Of a stretch of 64,000 nt of DNA, positions 46,409 to 59,419 are shown in pieces. Position numbers and translations under genes: made by a program. How positions within the stretch are numbered: the stretch's first letter is position 1; each line of letters begins with the position of its first letter. The DNA lies in assembly GCF_910592395.1 (NCBI RefSeq), contig NC_088313.1, positions 18,058,437-18,122,436 on the forward strand. The letters are read 5' to 3'. The notes below the pieces were generated by a model. The model ran no database searches. It was not told where the DNA came from and saw only the letters and a list, made by a program, of their open reading frames with translations. This DNA comes from Lineus longissimus (taxonomy: Eukaryota > Nemertea > Pilidiophora > Heteronemertea > Lineidae).

Positions 46409-49400
46409 TCAACTATCCACCGGGGTTGGATTAGGTTCGGTCACTATCACTTGAACAACAAATCCTTTTGGAATTTTTGCCTCCTCGATGCGGAGTTTGT
46501 TACTCAGCAAGCGTCCCGAGAAAAACCATCTTTGGTGACTAGGTTCGATACCTTCCTCGGCATGTAGTCGCCGTTTTAGGCGTGACACAGTGTCTGTTGT
46601 TCGTACCATGAGTTTCATATCCTTGCCGGTGGACAAGCGGAATTTTATCGGAATGTCCGTACCGTTTGAGGATGCAGATTCTGTATCGGTGGCTGTATCT
46701 GTATCGCTAGATTCTTGAATCAGGTTTGTAGGTGCACTAAGTACGTACACCGGTAGTTGGTATCTGTTACCTAGTTCATCATAACAGTCCATTAACGTTC
46801 CTGAAATGCAAAGAATAAGACATCTATTGATATTTATTGTACCAGTATCAACAAACTACCAATCTATACAAGCACGAGAGACCAATTGATGTAAGATGGC
46901 CAAACATGCCAAATACCAATATTTTCCTGTTGCTCCAGGAGAGACAGCCACAAGCACCAGGACAATGGAATCGTGCCTCATAGAGGACGTCTGAAACTTT
47001 TTGGTCAAAACTCAGACACTAGAAATTTGAAATAGGATCCAATATTGACAGCTGTCAAATCTTAGGCTTACCATTTGGCAAGGATATACTGGCACCATCA
47101 ATAATCGCTTGGGCTAAGGCATGGTCATTAGTCTCTGATGCATAAGCAGCAGCCTTCAAAGCATCCCAGATCTCTTTACGTCCTTCAAAAGCCGGTGCAG
47201 TATCCCAGAATTCATCGCGTTTGCTCCGTAGCTGGCCCTCGGTTAGTGGAATATCGCTCTTCCATTTTGGTTTTTCACACTTGAGAGGTTGGTTCTTGCC
47301 AATGGAGACTGAAACGAGACAATGACGAAAACTAAATTAGCATGTTGTGATGTAAATCAACGGAAGGCTAGTTTCATTCTTTCGTCATTTGAAGGAAATT
47401 TCGGCTGTCAAAAGATCACACCACCTTTTAAGTTCATGCACACCAATGCTGACACTTCCTCTATCTTGAATACTGAAAAATGGATACATGTACATATTGT
47501 ACTTTAGTTGTACAGTGGAACCTCCCTCAGTGAACCACTCAGTTGTTAGCAGTCAGACACCCTCTCCCGTAAGGACAGTGATTTTGGTCCAAAATTGGCA
47601 ATTTCCATTACATTTGACCTCTGTCTTTGATAGACAGGTGTTACTGTATTTGGCTGAAAGTGTAGTATTGTTGCCAATGAATAAAACAGCGTTGGCTATT
47701 GTTTTAGCTTGAATTACACTTTCCAGGGCAGTATCTAACTTTTCAAGGGGGTGGGCAGAAAACCCTTTTGTCCCAAATCTGAATGAAAACACATTCTTCG
47801 GAGTTGCCCCCCCTTTCTATATAGTCAATTAATACAGCTCTGTTACACCAAGCTCCAACATCAATACATGTAATTGATTACTGCTTTCCAATTCCAGGTT
47901 ACAACAACAGTACACACCAAATAACACTTTGTCACCTCATTTACAGCCTGACAAAACCAGAATAGATTCTTCTCATAACTAAAATATTACCCACCCTGGC
48001 ACCCAGCTATTTGTTTTTCTAGTGAGCCTGACTTCTATCACCCTTGGGTCTATTAGTCTGCCAACTTCATGAAAGCCTCAATATTGACCCAAGAGCAATA
48101 AAAGCAACCCATACATTTGATTGTTTTAGATATTTGCCATTCATTTTATTGATTGGTGGACACGTAAACATTTTACAGACCACGCCAGGTTCAAGCATCT
48201 GTGAAAGTGGTCTCATGGATTTCTGTATCATACAGTGGATCTGTGTTGATCAATTTTAACCAACTATGTAAGCCTGCTGAAACTAACAGTAACAACACCT
48301 CATGTTGAAATTTTATGGACATCATGCCCAAACTGTACATGTGGGACACTGCAAAGAGCAACAGTGCAAGTTAAAAGCAAGAAGACAAACGGAATCACAT
48401 GTACATAGCACATCGCCCATACACATCAATGCACACTGAGGCTGTAATTGTACCAGCTTACTTTACATACATGCTGAGTGTCCAATATCAAGTTGATTGG
48501 GATACGTATGTATCTCTTAATATCAAAGGACTTTACAGTGGTGTTAAAAAGTCCATTGATAGAGTGAAGTTCACTCTGAAGCTCTATCACACTGAACTGT
48601 TTGTGGTCCCAGATTAAGGAATTAAGAGATTATTCAAAGGTTCATTCGTTCAATACTACAGTAATTGATTATTGATCAGCGAGGAAATTACATCAGATCT
48701 TAAGGAGAGAACGTTAGCAAAGGACAGTTCAAACGAGACCCAATCACATGCTGCATTGAAAACATTTCATTTGAGCTTAAAGGTCGCAGGAAGACATTCT
48801 ACTCTATGGTAGAGAAGATTCTATTGTTTGACATGCAATAATCCTTTCAACATAGATGTCACATCAAAGCCGCTGTCGCCCACATGCTTTGTATTCCGAT
48901 CATCTCCACATGAAAAACCAATAAATTCAGGTGCCTACACAATATATGTAGGATATCACAACCTTTACATGTACATGCAGCTTTATTACATGAAACAGTG
49001 AAATTAAGCCAATGAGGAACATGTCCATGATGATGTAGCAAATCCTCATTGGTTGCTAATAAATCAACTATCCGATGCGACAAAAGTACTTTTCAGATTT
49101 CGGGATGGGTACAAAATCATGAAAATGTAGTATATCAATGACCTTATGGTAATTTCAACTGGCTAGCAGACAGGACACAGTTCTTCCAAATCCATCATCA
49201 TTTTTTCTTCAATTTTACTTAGGAAATAACTAAGAGATTTCTGAAAAAAATTGATTTTTTTCTGTTGATAAAACAAAATTATTAGCCTACCTACAGGTAG
49301 TTTTCTGAGATTGGATGTACATGGATGGCCAAATGTTATGGAGCATGTGAACCAATTTTATGTCACTGTGTTACAAATTAGTTATAAATGTGGATCCCAG

Positions 49401-50139
49401 TAAGAGTAATCAAACTATGGTACTGATCCTGAAATAATAAATACAGGTTTGTAATTCCGTCTCTTTCCAGTCAATCCAGATGAGCACCCATTCAATGGAA
49501 ATTATGACATGCTGAGCTAACTCGACCGATGACAGAACGCCATGCAAAAAATCGGCCTTCTTTATAGTCGCCGTCGATGACGTTGAGACTGACACATCAC
49601 GAGAAGAGTCATCATCATCGAACGAGATTTTCGGCCCATGGCCTGCTAAGAGCTTGCCTCCTTCTTTCATCTGTCTTACGCTACGGTCTTCATCGTTTAT
49701 GGTCGGAAGAACAACCACAACACTCGGCCCAAGCATCCAATTCGACACTTAAGTTGGCCCAGGAGGGGCGACGGTACGGTTTAGACAATGGGAGACAGCT
49801 AAAATGTGGAATCGGGAATGATTGCAATTGCATCCTCGCTCTTTGCCACTAATGCCAGTTGACAAATTCCATATTTTAGCAGTCTACCATAGTCTAAATG
49901 TACCGTTGCAACTTCCGGGCCAATTTCTTGAAGTGTCGTACACTGATGCAGCATGCAACTGTTTTCTGGGTTTTTTTAACTTCATTTTCATGATTTTTCA
50001 TTTTACTTTTCAGAGAGAGAGACAGCCAGAGAGGTGTCATTTTGGAGTGAATTTTACCTGATTGGCCAGCTCCACTTGAGTCGGTGGGGTCGGCTATCGT
50101 GGCATTGCCATCACGGGGAGAGCTTATACACCCTCCCAT
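46409..50139 (-). CDS. UBTD: Ubiquitin domain-containing protein UBTD1/UBTD2 orthologue (236 aa)
   Basis: Three exons: 50139-50058, 47308-47072, 46800-46409; 711 nt, phase 1 at both introns. The N-terminus MGGC is a good N-myristoylation/palmitoylation signal. Exon 2 carries the family signature [40 protein letters not shown] and [16 protein letters not shown]. Exon 3 has [14 protein letters not shown], a Ser/Thr/Asp-rich spacer, then a ubiquitin-like domain at ~156-228 ([20 protein letters not shown]...[10 protein letters not shown]...GFVVQVIV). There is no terminal di-glycine, so it is not a conjugated modifier. Vertebrate family members bind UBE2D ubiquitin-conjugating enzymes and affect stress and p53 signalling. 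Length matches human UBTD2 (234) and UBTD1 (227). An invertebrate would have one copy ancestral to both. Confidence 0.95.
47511..47648 (+). mobile_element. Tigger/pogo-like MITE, copy 3
   Basis: TA target duplications at 47511-47512 and 47647-47648 enclose ends CAGTGGAACCTC and AGGTGTTACTG. The interior GGACAGTGATTTTGGTCC is shared with copy 2. Sits in UBTD intron 1. The best-preserved of three copies. Confidence 0.8.
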
Positions 50140-50447
50140 TCCTGTTTCGAGAAAATGGGAAGGATTTAGAGAAGGTTTTATGGTTGTTGAAAACCCAAAA
50201 TCGAGATTGTTGTTCCTCTCCTTGTAATGACGTCACGGGTTTTCGCGCATGGGCAAAGGAAAGGTACCGCCGATTTGAGATATTTTCATTGGTTTAAAAC
50301 AAAAATAATTTTGTTTTTGCAACCTTAAAAAATCTCAAGTTTAAGTTAAATTTCATTCATTGATGACTCAGATGTCTGTGCTTTACTTCATATCTCATTT
50401 AATTTATCTTTAGTTTTTTCTCTAATTCAATTCGCCGAACTGTCATC
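50140..50447. promoter_or_regulatory. Bidirectional promoter of UBTD and MMS19 with a CRE
   Basis: 308 bp separate the two divergent start codons. A perfect palindromic CRE (TGACGTCA, 50228-50235) lies near the middle, in a locally CpG-containing stretch (TTTCGCGC, 50241). No TATA box. CRE sites bind ATF/CREB factors and are common in bidirectional housekeeping promoters. Confidence 0.75.
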
Positions 50448-53400
50448 ATGGCTGCGCCCATGTGGAACACTCCCTTGGAAAATTTTGTTATAAACCACGA
50501 AAATTCTGGAGTTTTACAGATTTCTGCGGGTAATTATCGCGCCTGATGAATAAATAAGATATAAACTGTAATCTGGACCATTTTGATGGACTGCCATTGT
50601 ATCTCTATTTCAATAATGAGTATTTAACTTAACCCCGTATACTGGTAGTGCATTCATGTACATATACCATGTACATGTTCTGTACATGAACATGTACACC
50701 TAACGGCCTCAGTAGGCCCCCTACACCCTTCGGCCCTACCTACCAGGTCTAAGTCAAAGTGCTCTTCTACAAGCTTACATGGAAATTCTTTTGGACTGTA
50801 AGTAAAACGACTGGTTTGTCACCGACTCATCACTTCTCCTCCCCTGTGGAACTGATGTGGTTCAAAAAAAGGTGGAAACTGGGAAAAAAATGATTTACAT
50901 AATCCAATGCAATGTATTCTTATTTCAGGAATTGACTCGGGAAGTCTCAAATTGCTGGGGCTTATAGAACTCCTCGGGTAAGACTTGCTTTCACTAGTTT
51001 TGTATTGAACTTTGAAGTGGATAAAATTAAAAATGAATCCAAAATTTAATCAACTGGCAAGACACATGATACTCTAAACATTTGATATAAGACCAAAATT
51101 TGTATTTAGAGTGTAGTTTCCCTTTCACCATCACTTGCAAAAGCCTCCTCTTCCTTTCTCATTCCTAAAAAGGATTTATGCTTGTCTTCTCTTCCAGGGT
51201 TTACCTGACTGATCAAGATAAAGAAAAGCGAGCTAGAGGAACCCAGTTGTTGTCTGAAGTGTTGCATAGATTGCCACAGGAGCGGCTGTCTTCTAAAGAA
51301 GGTAAGGGGAGATATTTCCAGTAATATAATGTTATGAAGTTTACCTTTTCTATCAATTTCATCAGGGAGTATGTCTAAGTATAAGGATGTCTCACTTTCT
51401 ATTGGCCTTTAATGATATTAAGCAGTTTTCTGCTATTGATCTCAAGGAATCTATCTATTGTTAAAATTCCTAAACACCTGAAGAAGTTTTCATGAAAAAT
51501 TGTTTCTGTTATCTTTGTCTTTACAACATTGTACAATTTACCTCTGTTCACTGTTTCAGTTGAAATCTTGGCCTCCTTTTTTTGTGATCGTTTGAAGGAC
51601 CACCACTCTGTGATTCCACCTGTTCTTTATGGATTGAGCGCTTTGGTAAGGTTCATCAGTGAACTCTTGTACTTATTGGTGGTCTATAACACTTCTGGCA
51701 TTAATCGCCAGCAGGAGTGTCCGATTAGAGAGGTACTATCGTACTTGTCAAAATAAAAATGTTGTGAAAGCTGCGTATTCTTGGCTGTCCTTTTTGGATG
51801 ATTGTGATTGACCTTCTTTTTTCTTTGATTGTTGCAGAGCACATTCAAGCACATCCCCGATGGCTTGGCACAAAAAGTTGTTGAACATTTGTTCAAAGAG
51901 GTGGAGGTGCAGTCCATGGCTCAGAGTGATCGGCGCAACATTTATCAGACTCTATCTAACTTTCTCGCCACAAAATTAGATGGTAGGTGGTTTTCTGTTC
52001 TGTAAACTTCGTCTCTGTGTTTCCTTACACAGTACCAAGAAAAATTCTTGAGAATAGTAATACCTGTACATGTAAATGGAAATAACTACATTTTCTGGTT
52101 AAAGCTCATCATTCTTTTTCATTACCAATCTGTTAAGGAAAAAATTTAGGCTGATTTCGTTTTGAAGACATTGTGCCAAAGCACTGATAGTAAAGTGTCT
52201 CTCCTCTAAAATTACTCACATTTCAAGCTCTCTTTGCCTTCGCTTATCTATATTTTATGTTCTGTACTATTTCTCTCCTTGCATGGTTATTTCAGAGTTG
52301 AAAACAATGGGTTCTGGTTTTGTCTACGGCTACATCCAAGCCATGGACGGGGAGAAGGATCCAAGAAATTTGATCATCTTGTTTGAATCGGTTGAGCAAA
52401 TAATCAAGCATTTTCCTATTCGTAAGTGTATTTATGTAATTAAAATGGATTGATTTTTATCTACTCTTACGTAGCAAAGCAGGAAATTTGCTATTCCCTC
52501 AGAGGAAACTCCCGATAAAGATTGTTGCCTTTCCAATGACATCATCAAATGTAGATGAAAAACCACATCCTGACCAGCATTTCTATCACATCGATCTTGA
52601 TCCACTGTGGCAATGCAACAAAGTCACAACATCATTTTATTTATTCTTTTCAGAAAACTTTGCTGAGGAATTATTTGAGGTTACATCATGTTATTTCCCA
52701 ATTGATTTCTCTCCAGTAAGTAATATCACCGCTACATGTATTGCATATTCTTATCCAGTTTCTATGTAAAAACAAGTTGTGACTCTAGTCTAGTTCTAAT
52801 CTTCGTAATGTCACATTTTATAGCTCAATATATAAAAAAAGCCTTCACACGTAATCCAGTGTTCTTCGTGGTGTAGTGCATGCACAATTTCATGCAAGAC
52901 GTTGTCCAGATTGCCTCAAATTGTTTTGAAGTAGTTGATGTTGACTTTTGATAATCTAAATAAATTAACTAAACCAGACAAGCATGCATTTTTATTTCCT
53001 GTTCTATTCTCCAGCCTCCTAATGACCCTTTTGGTGTTAAGAAGGAATCATTGGTCCTTGGATTAAGAAAGTGTATGGCATCAACACCGTTATTTGCCGA
53101 ATATTGTCTTCCACTTATTCTCGAGAAACTCACTTCTGATGTGATGAATTCAAAGTTGGAGGCGTTGTATACTTTGGTAAGTCTGAGACAGCTAGGGTCA
53201 CATCATCGCCTCAAAAGATGTTGGATTTAGTGAAAACCATGTAAGGTATTTGACTCAAAACCTGATTGGGCTAGTCTACATTGATACAACATATCTAAAC
53301 ACCCTCAGTGATGGGATCAGTTCTTTCTTTTGGACCTTAAGATATACCTTATTTAAAATTTCTACTTTTCAGACAGCTGCTTGTGAAACGTATGGTGCTC

Positions 53401-56400
53401 ATCGCCTGATTGAATATCAGGGATCGTGTGTTTCTGCGATACGGACAGAGGTCTTCACAGCGAGTAGTGAAACACTAGAGGTGGCTGCCCTTGATGCTCT
53501 CTCATCCTATACAAAAGCATTTGTCAATGATGCTGTGGCAGTGAGTATGAGATGTACCAGCATGTTGTCGTGATGACAGGCGAAAACTAAAGACCTCTTC
53601 CATGCAATGGGACTTAGGTTTAACCCAGACAGCATTCAGATATTGATGTACTGGATGTAAATGAATGTAGTTTCTGAAACGTCTCCAGTTAATATAGAAG
53701 CATGTCCCATGATTTCTCATGGTTTTAATACTTTAACATTTGTGGCCTTGTTTATTTCAGAGTGGAAGTTGTGAATCTCTTGACGAATTCATCAGCAAAG
53801 TTTACCGTGAGTGTCGCCACCATCTGTGTGAGCCAGATCTAAAGCTCGTCTTCCCGAGTGGCAAGATGATGCAGGCTGTAGCACGTTCATCACATGTTGC
53901 CGCAGATAAAGTCCTGGAGTTGGTTATTCCTTTACTACTGGAACAATTTCACAAACATTCTATAGTAAGTACCGTATCTTCTCAAAATCTACAAACCAAT
54001 GGCAAAAAGGAAAAGGAGCATCAGACCTCATAAAAGACATCTTAAGTTGTCAGTAGCTGTTTGGATTGGGTATATATAATGTTTACACACTGGAATTTAG
54101 ATACTTGGTATACTGGCCTCTTGTTCTGCTGACTAAATAATAATCCTGTATCTTACTTGGTACATTCACCATCATTTCCATTCTCTTTTCAGGTTAACCA
54201 TCGGCGAAACATCTTGGACATTTTACTCGGATTTATCCAAATATGTAAAGGCATGTCAAAAGGTGGCAATGAGGAGACCACAGATTCAAACCCGATACTA
54301 CCTTATAAAAACGACATTAAAACTATCCTCGAGTCACTCTTAACCGACGTGAATTATCAGCTGAGGATTGTGGGTATTTCTGGTCTGATTGGATTGTTGG
54401 CTGTGCGCCATGCGATGTCATCAGAAGAAGCAAGTCTGTTGGCAGATGCTCTGCTGAATCTAGCACTGAATGATGCGGATGCAACAGTAAAGTAAGTAGG
54501 CGGCAATCTATTGACATACTTTGTACCTGCCTCTGTAAAAACAAACATTCTGCTATCATGTTAATCTAGAATTGTTCGTATGCCTTTTATTTTTGCTTTT
54601 TGGCAAAAAATAAAACCTTATTGAGGTAAGTTTCCGTTGTTGTCAAAACACTAAATGAAAGTTCCAAATTTATATACTGTATTTTGTATAGACTTGTATA
54701 GAAGCTGCTGTTATTGACCTTTCAGGAAAGAGAGTGTGACTGGTCTGGCCTTTATGTCGATGGAGTATCAACTGATTGTAAAGGAAAAGGTTCTGCCAGA
54801 ATTGGAAAGACAACTAGAAATAGGTGAGTTGATTTTTTGCTACCCAAACACAAAATGTTTACATCAATACTGTTTCAGATCAATTGGGGGTCTGTTTAAA
54901 TCTCTCAGTTTTCTGATTGTGTTCAGTGGTACATGTAATGTCAGCTCTTATTAAGTAAATCCAGTCTATTGCAGTAAGTAGAATTGGTGACATTCCTTAT
55001 AGAGTTCATTCAATCTGTTCTCATTGCAGCAGGTGACTGTTGTCAAGTAACTCGAGGAATAGATCAACAGCTGAAGTGAATCCTATGCTTTAAGGCCATT
55101 AAAATATCATTCATTTTCCAGACACTATGGACATTGATTCCATTATGAAGTCCAGTGGGAATGATTCCAAAGTCACTGTTCTGAATCTGATGGCAGCTAT
55201 CTCGGTCCACAGCGATATCACAGAGCACACTGTACCACGGTTCGTCACGTTCCTAAACAAGATTAATCAAGGTAAGAAAAACATTTCTAACTTCTCAAAA
55301 CATTTTCTATTCTGCATTCCCATTTGCAGAAATTTGGTGGTTTACATTATTTTGCTGTATTCCTGATTTCAGAACCAGCCACCTGTCCATCACTTGATCA
55401 AACCATCACAATCTTAGAATGCCTGCTTGGAATTGTAAAGGAAAACATTCAACATGATGCAGACCGTCAAATGTTCATCGGACAAACTCTGCCTGATTTA
55501 TTGAAACTGTGTGTACAGTGTTCTATGGAGAGAGCAGATGGAGCTGTGCTCAACCGTAAGCCGTTAGAATTAACCTGTGACGTTGTGCGGAAGATCGTCT
55601 GCTCTCTTGATTCTAGGTGAGTGACCGCCAAAAAGAATCCTAGAGAACAAGATAATTAAGAGACAGTTAAAATGCTGCTTTTGGAGAAGTGGAGAGCGGC
55701 GCTTTGAGCCTGGTTTCAACCATGGAAAGGCGCCATACAAATAACAGTTATTTTTATTGTTATTCTAGCATCTACCGGTAACCTTTACTATGCAATCATC
55801 TAAATTAGAAAATAGTCATGATCAGAAACTTGCCATTCTTTCAGTCAAGCAGACGACCTTGCCAAAACTGTACTCAAGGTCTTCCTGGATGGCAATGTCT
55901 CTGAAAACGGTTCCAGTACCAATAGCCACTTCAAGCCCTTACAAGTCTCATCCCCTTCAAGCCAGACACAATTAATAGGTCTTCTCATGGCTATGGTTTG
56001 TGCATTACCAAAACAGGTGAGTCTTTTAGATTATGTCTCCGTCTCTTGTTTACTCCCAAGTTCTGTATCAACCTGGGGATCTTTTGTGTATATTCCTTTG
56101 TAATCAATATACTTTCTGTTGAAATTGGCTGTAAGCAACAAGTTGGTTAGAAAATGCTACAAACTAAAAGCCCTTCTCCATGTAAGCTACTAATTTTTGT
56201 GTCAAAAAGAATATGTACATGTAACTGAACTGAAATTATTTGTTTTTTCAGACTGAAATTCCGAGGCAGTCAGAGTTGCTCTGTAACCTCCATGATTTAT
56301 GTTTGTCATGTGATGATGAGTTCTCAAGGTTGTCTGCTGCCAAATGCTTGTCTGGACTTGTCAACAAACACCAGCAAGGTAAGTCTCCATCAGTGTGACA

Positions 56401-58419
56401 GGGCTTGTGTAAGTTCGTCTCTGCTTTTCTCTGGCATTAACCTTGTGATGATGATGTACAATTGACCGTGTATTTATTGATTAAACTTTTCGTGATTATT
56501 GTATAATGATATTTTCTTCTTCAGATGATAAATTCAATCATCTTATTACCAGTCTGAAGGAAGAGCTAGGAGTCGCTATCAAAGATGGCAACACGAGAGC
56601 TTTCTCTTTGTGGGTATGGCTGACCAAGGCGTTCGTACTGAGAGGTCATCCTGTAGCTCAAGAGTTTATATCTATTGTAAGTTCAATTTGCTTGTGGTAT
56701 GGCATGATTGTCAGACATGATCACATACCGGTAGGCCTATGGATCCTAAGGACGTTGGTTTCGTCCATGGTGAGGGTGCCGTTTTGTCTCGGTAGGTTGA
56801 ATCGTGTGTAGGGCTGAAGAAGCAGCTCGTTGATACCCTAGATAATAACTGTGGATGTCAATAGAACAGTTATGGCATGTTGACATTTTGATGGATGGAG
56901 ATATTTTATGACTGACGTAGAGGTTTCTCCTGCTTAGGGATTGTTTTATCCTTTCAGGTTATGCTAAGTTTGGAAGATGAAGTCCTGGGAAATGCGGCTG
57001 CTGCTGGTTTCTATGTGGTTCTGAATGAGTTTCCTGACGTCATGAACCAAACTCTCCATGCCCAGGTCAAGATGATGTACAGGCAGCGGTTCTTCATGGA
57101 AACATTGCCTAAACTTGTTGAGGGATTCAACTCGACCAGATTAGGTGAGAACATATCATGTAAAGTTTTTGAATGCTGCTCCGGATATCCGATTGTCAAC
57201 TGAACATCTTCTGGCTCCAGAATGTAATTGTCTTGATTATACATTTATATGTCTTCATGATGTGACACAAGCCCACTTCACGTGAATATGTCTTATCAGT
57301 AGAAACTGTTGAGGCAATTAGGTTTTTGAGAGTGTACAAGTAAAGCAATCCTGATGGAAGTCAGAATCATGAAAATTGAGGTTTGAATTCTACATTGTAC
57401 ACCTAACTTTCCATCTAATCCTTTCAGAGCGAAAGCCAAATTATCTAAATGCTTTGGCATTCCTGTTGCGGTTTGTCCCTCGTCAAGTCCTACTAAGTGA
57501 ACTTCCACCAGTAAGTACTTTAGAAACAATATATAGAGCTGGTATCATTTTGAGGACAGTTTTGTCCCCCATCATTAGAACAACTTTGTATAAACATGGC
57601 CAGACAGCTCAGTTGCTTACGCAAGTTCATTTTATACATTTGGAATGACGTACCTTTGATAAGTTGAAGTGGTTTTTAAAAATGTTACACGCATAAGCAT
57701 TATTCATTTCAGCTGCTACCCCTGATGGTACAGTCACTTCAGTGCCAAGATACCAATTTGTGGTTGTCCACCTTGAACACTCTGTATGATCTGATCCATG
57801 ATGCACCAGAAGTCCTCACCTCCTATGTCGACTCCCTCATTCCACTGATGCTCAAACTAGCAAAGTATCAAGACAGCATGGTAAGCTACATGTACTTGAT
57901 GGATAGATTACCCTTTGTGTCAATGAATGTCAGTCTAGTCCAAATAGAGTGGTTCTTGACCTAGCAGCTACAATAGTATCAACTACAGTATCAATTTGTA
58001 TTTCTGCAGAAAGTGCGCATCTCCAGCCTCCAGTGTCTAGGGATGCTGACGACCCTCCCGATCCACAAACTGGTCCCCCATCAGAGAGTGGTGACAAGGG
58101 ACCTGGCTGCTGTGTTAGATGACAAGAAACGACTGGTTAGGAAGGAGGCCGTACAGGCTAGGGGAGAATGGTAAGGTTTAGTCTGATATAATCACATCCT
58201 TTTTCAACTACTGAGTTTGAGGGACACTCTGCACACTGGATGCAGAGGGGAGAGGCTGTGCAGGCTAGGGGAGAATGGTGAGGTTTAGACTGACTAAGTA
58301 CCGGTAGCTACCTGCTTTCAAGTGACTGTTAATAATGGCTGCCTCCTTCTTCACAGATTTTGTATCTTGGCGTTAATTTATGTCTTCTTTTTCATTCCAG
58401 GTTCCTCTTGGGAAAGTGA
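50448..58419 (+). CDS. MMS19: MMS19 cytosolic iron-sulfur assembly protein (1015 aa)
   Basis: 22 exons: 50448-50529, 50929-50977, 51198-51301, 51560-51645, 51838-51982, 52296-52421, 52654-52715, 53015-53176, 53373-53540, 53761-53964, 54193-54491, 54726-54823, 55122-55271, 55373-55616, 55845-56016, 56252-56378, 56525-56676, 56958-57144, 57428-57510, 57713-57880, 58010-58170, 58401-58419. Sum 3048 nt, exactly 1016 codons with stop; human MMS19 is 1030 aa. Diagnostic matches: RLKDHHSVIP, AMDGEKDPRNL, EELFEVTSCYFPIDF, CRHHLCEPDLKLV, PLLLEQFHKHS, DDKKRLVRKEAVQARGEW, FLLG at the C-terminus. HEAT-repeat scaffold. With CIAO1 and CIAO2B it delivers Fe-S clusters to DNA polymerases, helicases and primase, supporting replication, repair and transcription. 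Head to head with UBTD. The last exon adds only five residues. Confidence 0.97.
50670..50698. repeat. Perfect inverted repeat, 11-bp arms, in MMS19 intron 1
   Basis: TGTACATGTTC, loop TGTACAT, then GAACATGTACA. One of many ACATGT/GTAC-rich words in this genome. Confidence 0.7.
58146..58291 (+). repeat. Duplicated splice-donor segment at the end of MMS19 exon 21
   Basis: The ~40 bp covering the end of exon 21 and its donor (58146-58185, CAGGCTAGGGGAGAATGGTA) recurs at 58252-58291 with the donor kept as GTGAG. Using the second donor would meet an in-frame TAA just after the normal exon end. Confidence 0.8.
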
Positions 58420-58849
58420 ACTGATGTGTCCTCACCCTGGTAACAGATCTGACTGTGCATTTATCAAAACTCTAGCTTGGATCCTCGTCTTATTAAGAAA
58501 GCAGGATGTGTGAACTCTTAGTCTCCTGTGGGTAACCTCCTTGTGCTAAATATTGCATGTTGCATTTTGTGGTGTCATGAGCTCATTGGGCTAACCGTAT
58601 ATCACCGCTGTCTATCATATAATCAGTCTTGCAACAATGAAGACCACTGTATTTGAAGCTGAATTTGATTGTAATTGGCTATAAAACTAAGTTTGGAATG
58701 GATGTACAATGTATTTCTATAATCATGTTAATGCTCGCATTCTGACATTAGATACATGTGCTTGTAAAAATTTGTATATAAATAACAATCATGGCAAAGA
58801 AATGTACGCAAGGACTTCTTTTTTTTTGTGGCCAAACCAATAACAGGTT
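58420..58849 (+). other. MMS19 3' UTR and flank
   Basis: No exact AATAAA was noticed before the minisatellite begins, only AT-rich near-matches (TATATAAATAAC at ~58775). Confidence 0.4.
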
Positions 58850-59370
58850 GTGACAGGTTGTGACAGGTCATATGTACTCCAATACAGCAAAACATGTAGC
58901 TCATAGTCTTGCTGTGACAAGCTGTTTGTGGCTGGTGGAGAGACAGATTGTGATTGGGCCTGTCCACAAGACGTGGAGCTCAAATTCTGGCTGTGACAAA
59001 CTGTATGTTTCCAGCAGAGCAACAGATTGCAGTTGTTCCCGTCCACAAGTGGTGTAGCCCAAACTCTGGTTGTGACAAGCTCTCTATGGCCAGTGGAGAG
59101 ACAGATTGTGATTAGTCCTGTCCGCAGGACGTGGAGATCAAACTGACATGCTAGCAATTGTTCCCATCCACAAGATGTGGAGCCATGACAGATTCGGATT
59201 GGCCCTGTCCGCAGGACGTGGAGATCAAACTGACAAGCTGTTGGAGAGACTGGGGTTGATCAATTCCATACACAAGACGTGCAGACGATCCTTTCAGACA
59301 GTTTGCTATGTTCCTGTCCACAAGACGTGGTGCTATGACAAGCTTTGCCAGTGTCGTGACAGACGGTGAT
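58850..59370 (+). repeat. Minisatellite family B, 79-bp units, forward block
   Basis: Units of exactly 79 bp at about 58917 and 58996, then shortened ones. Pattern: TGTGACAAGCTGTTTGTGGC, TGGTGGAGAGACAGATTGTG, ATTGGGCCTGTCCACAAGAC, GTGGAGCTCAAA. Not alignable with family A except for the GGTTGTGAC word. Confidence 0.85.
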
Positions 59371-59419
59371 TGTTCCTTTCCACTCTTAAACGTGGCCGCC
59401 TCTGGAAGTTCGAACCTGG

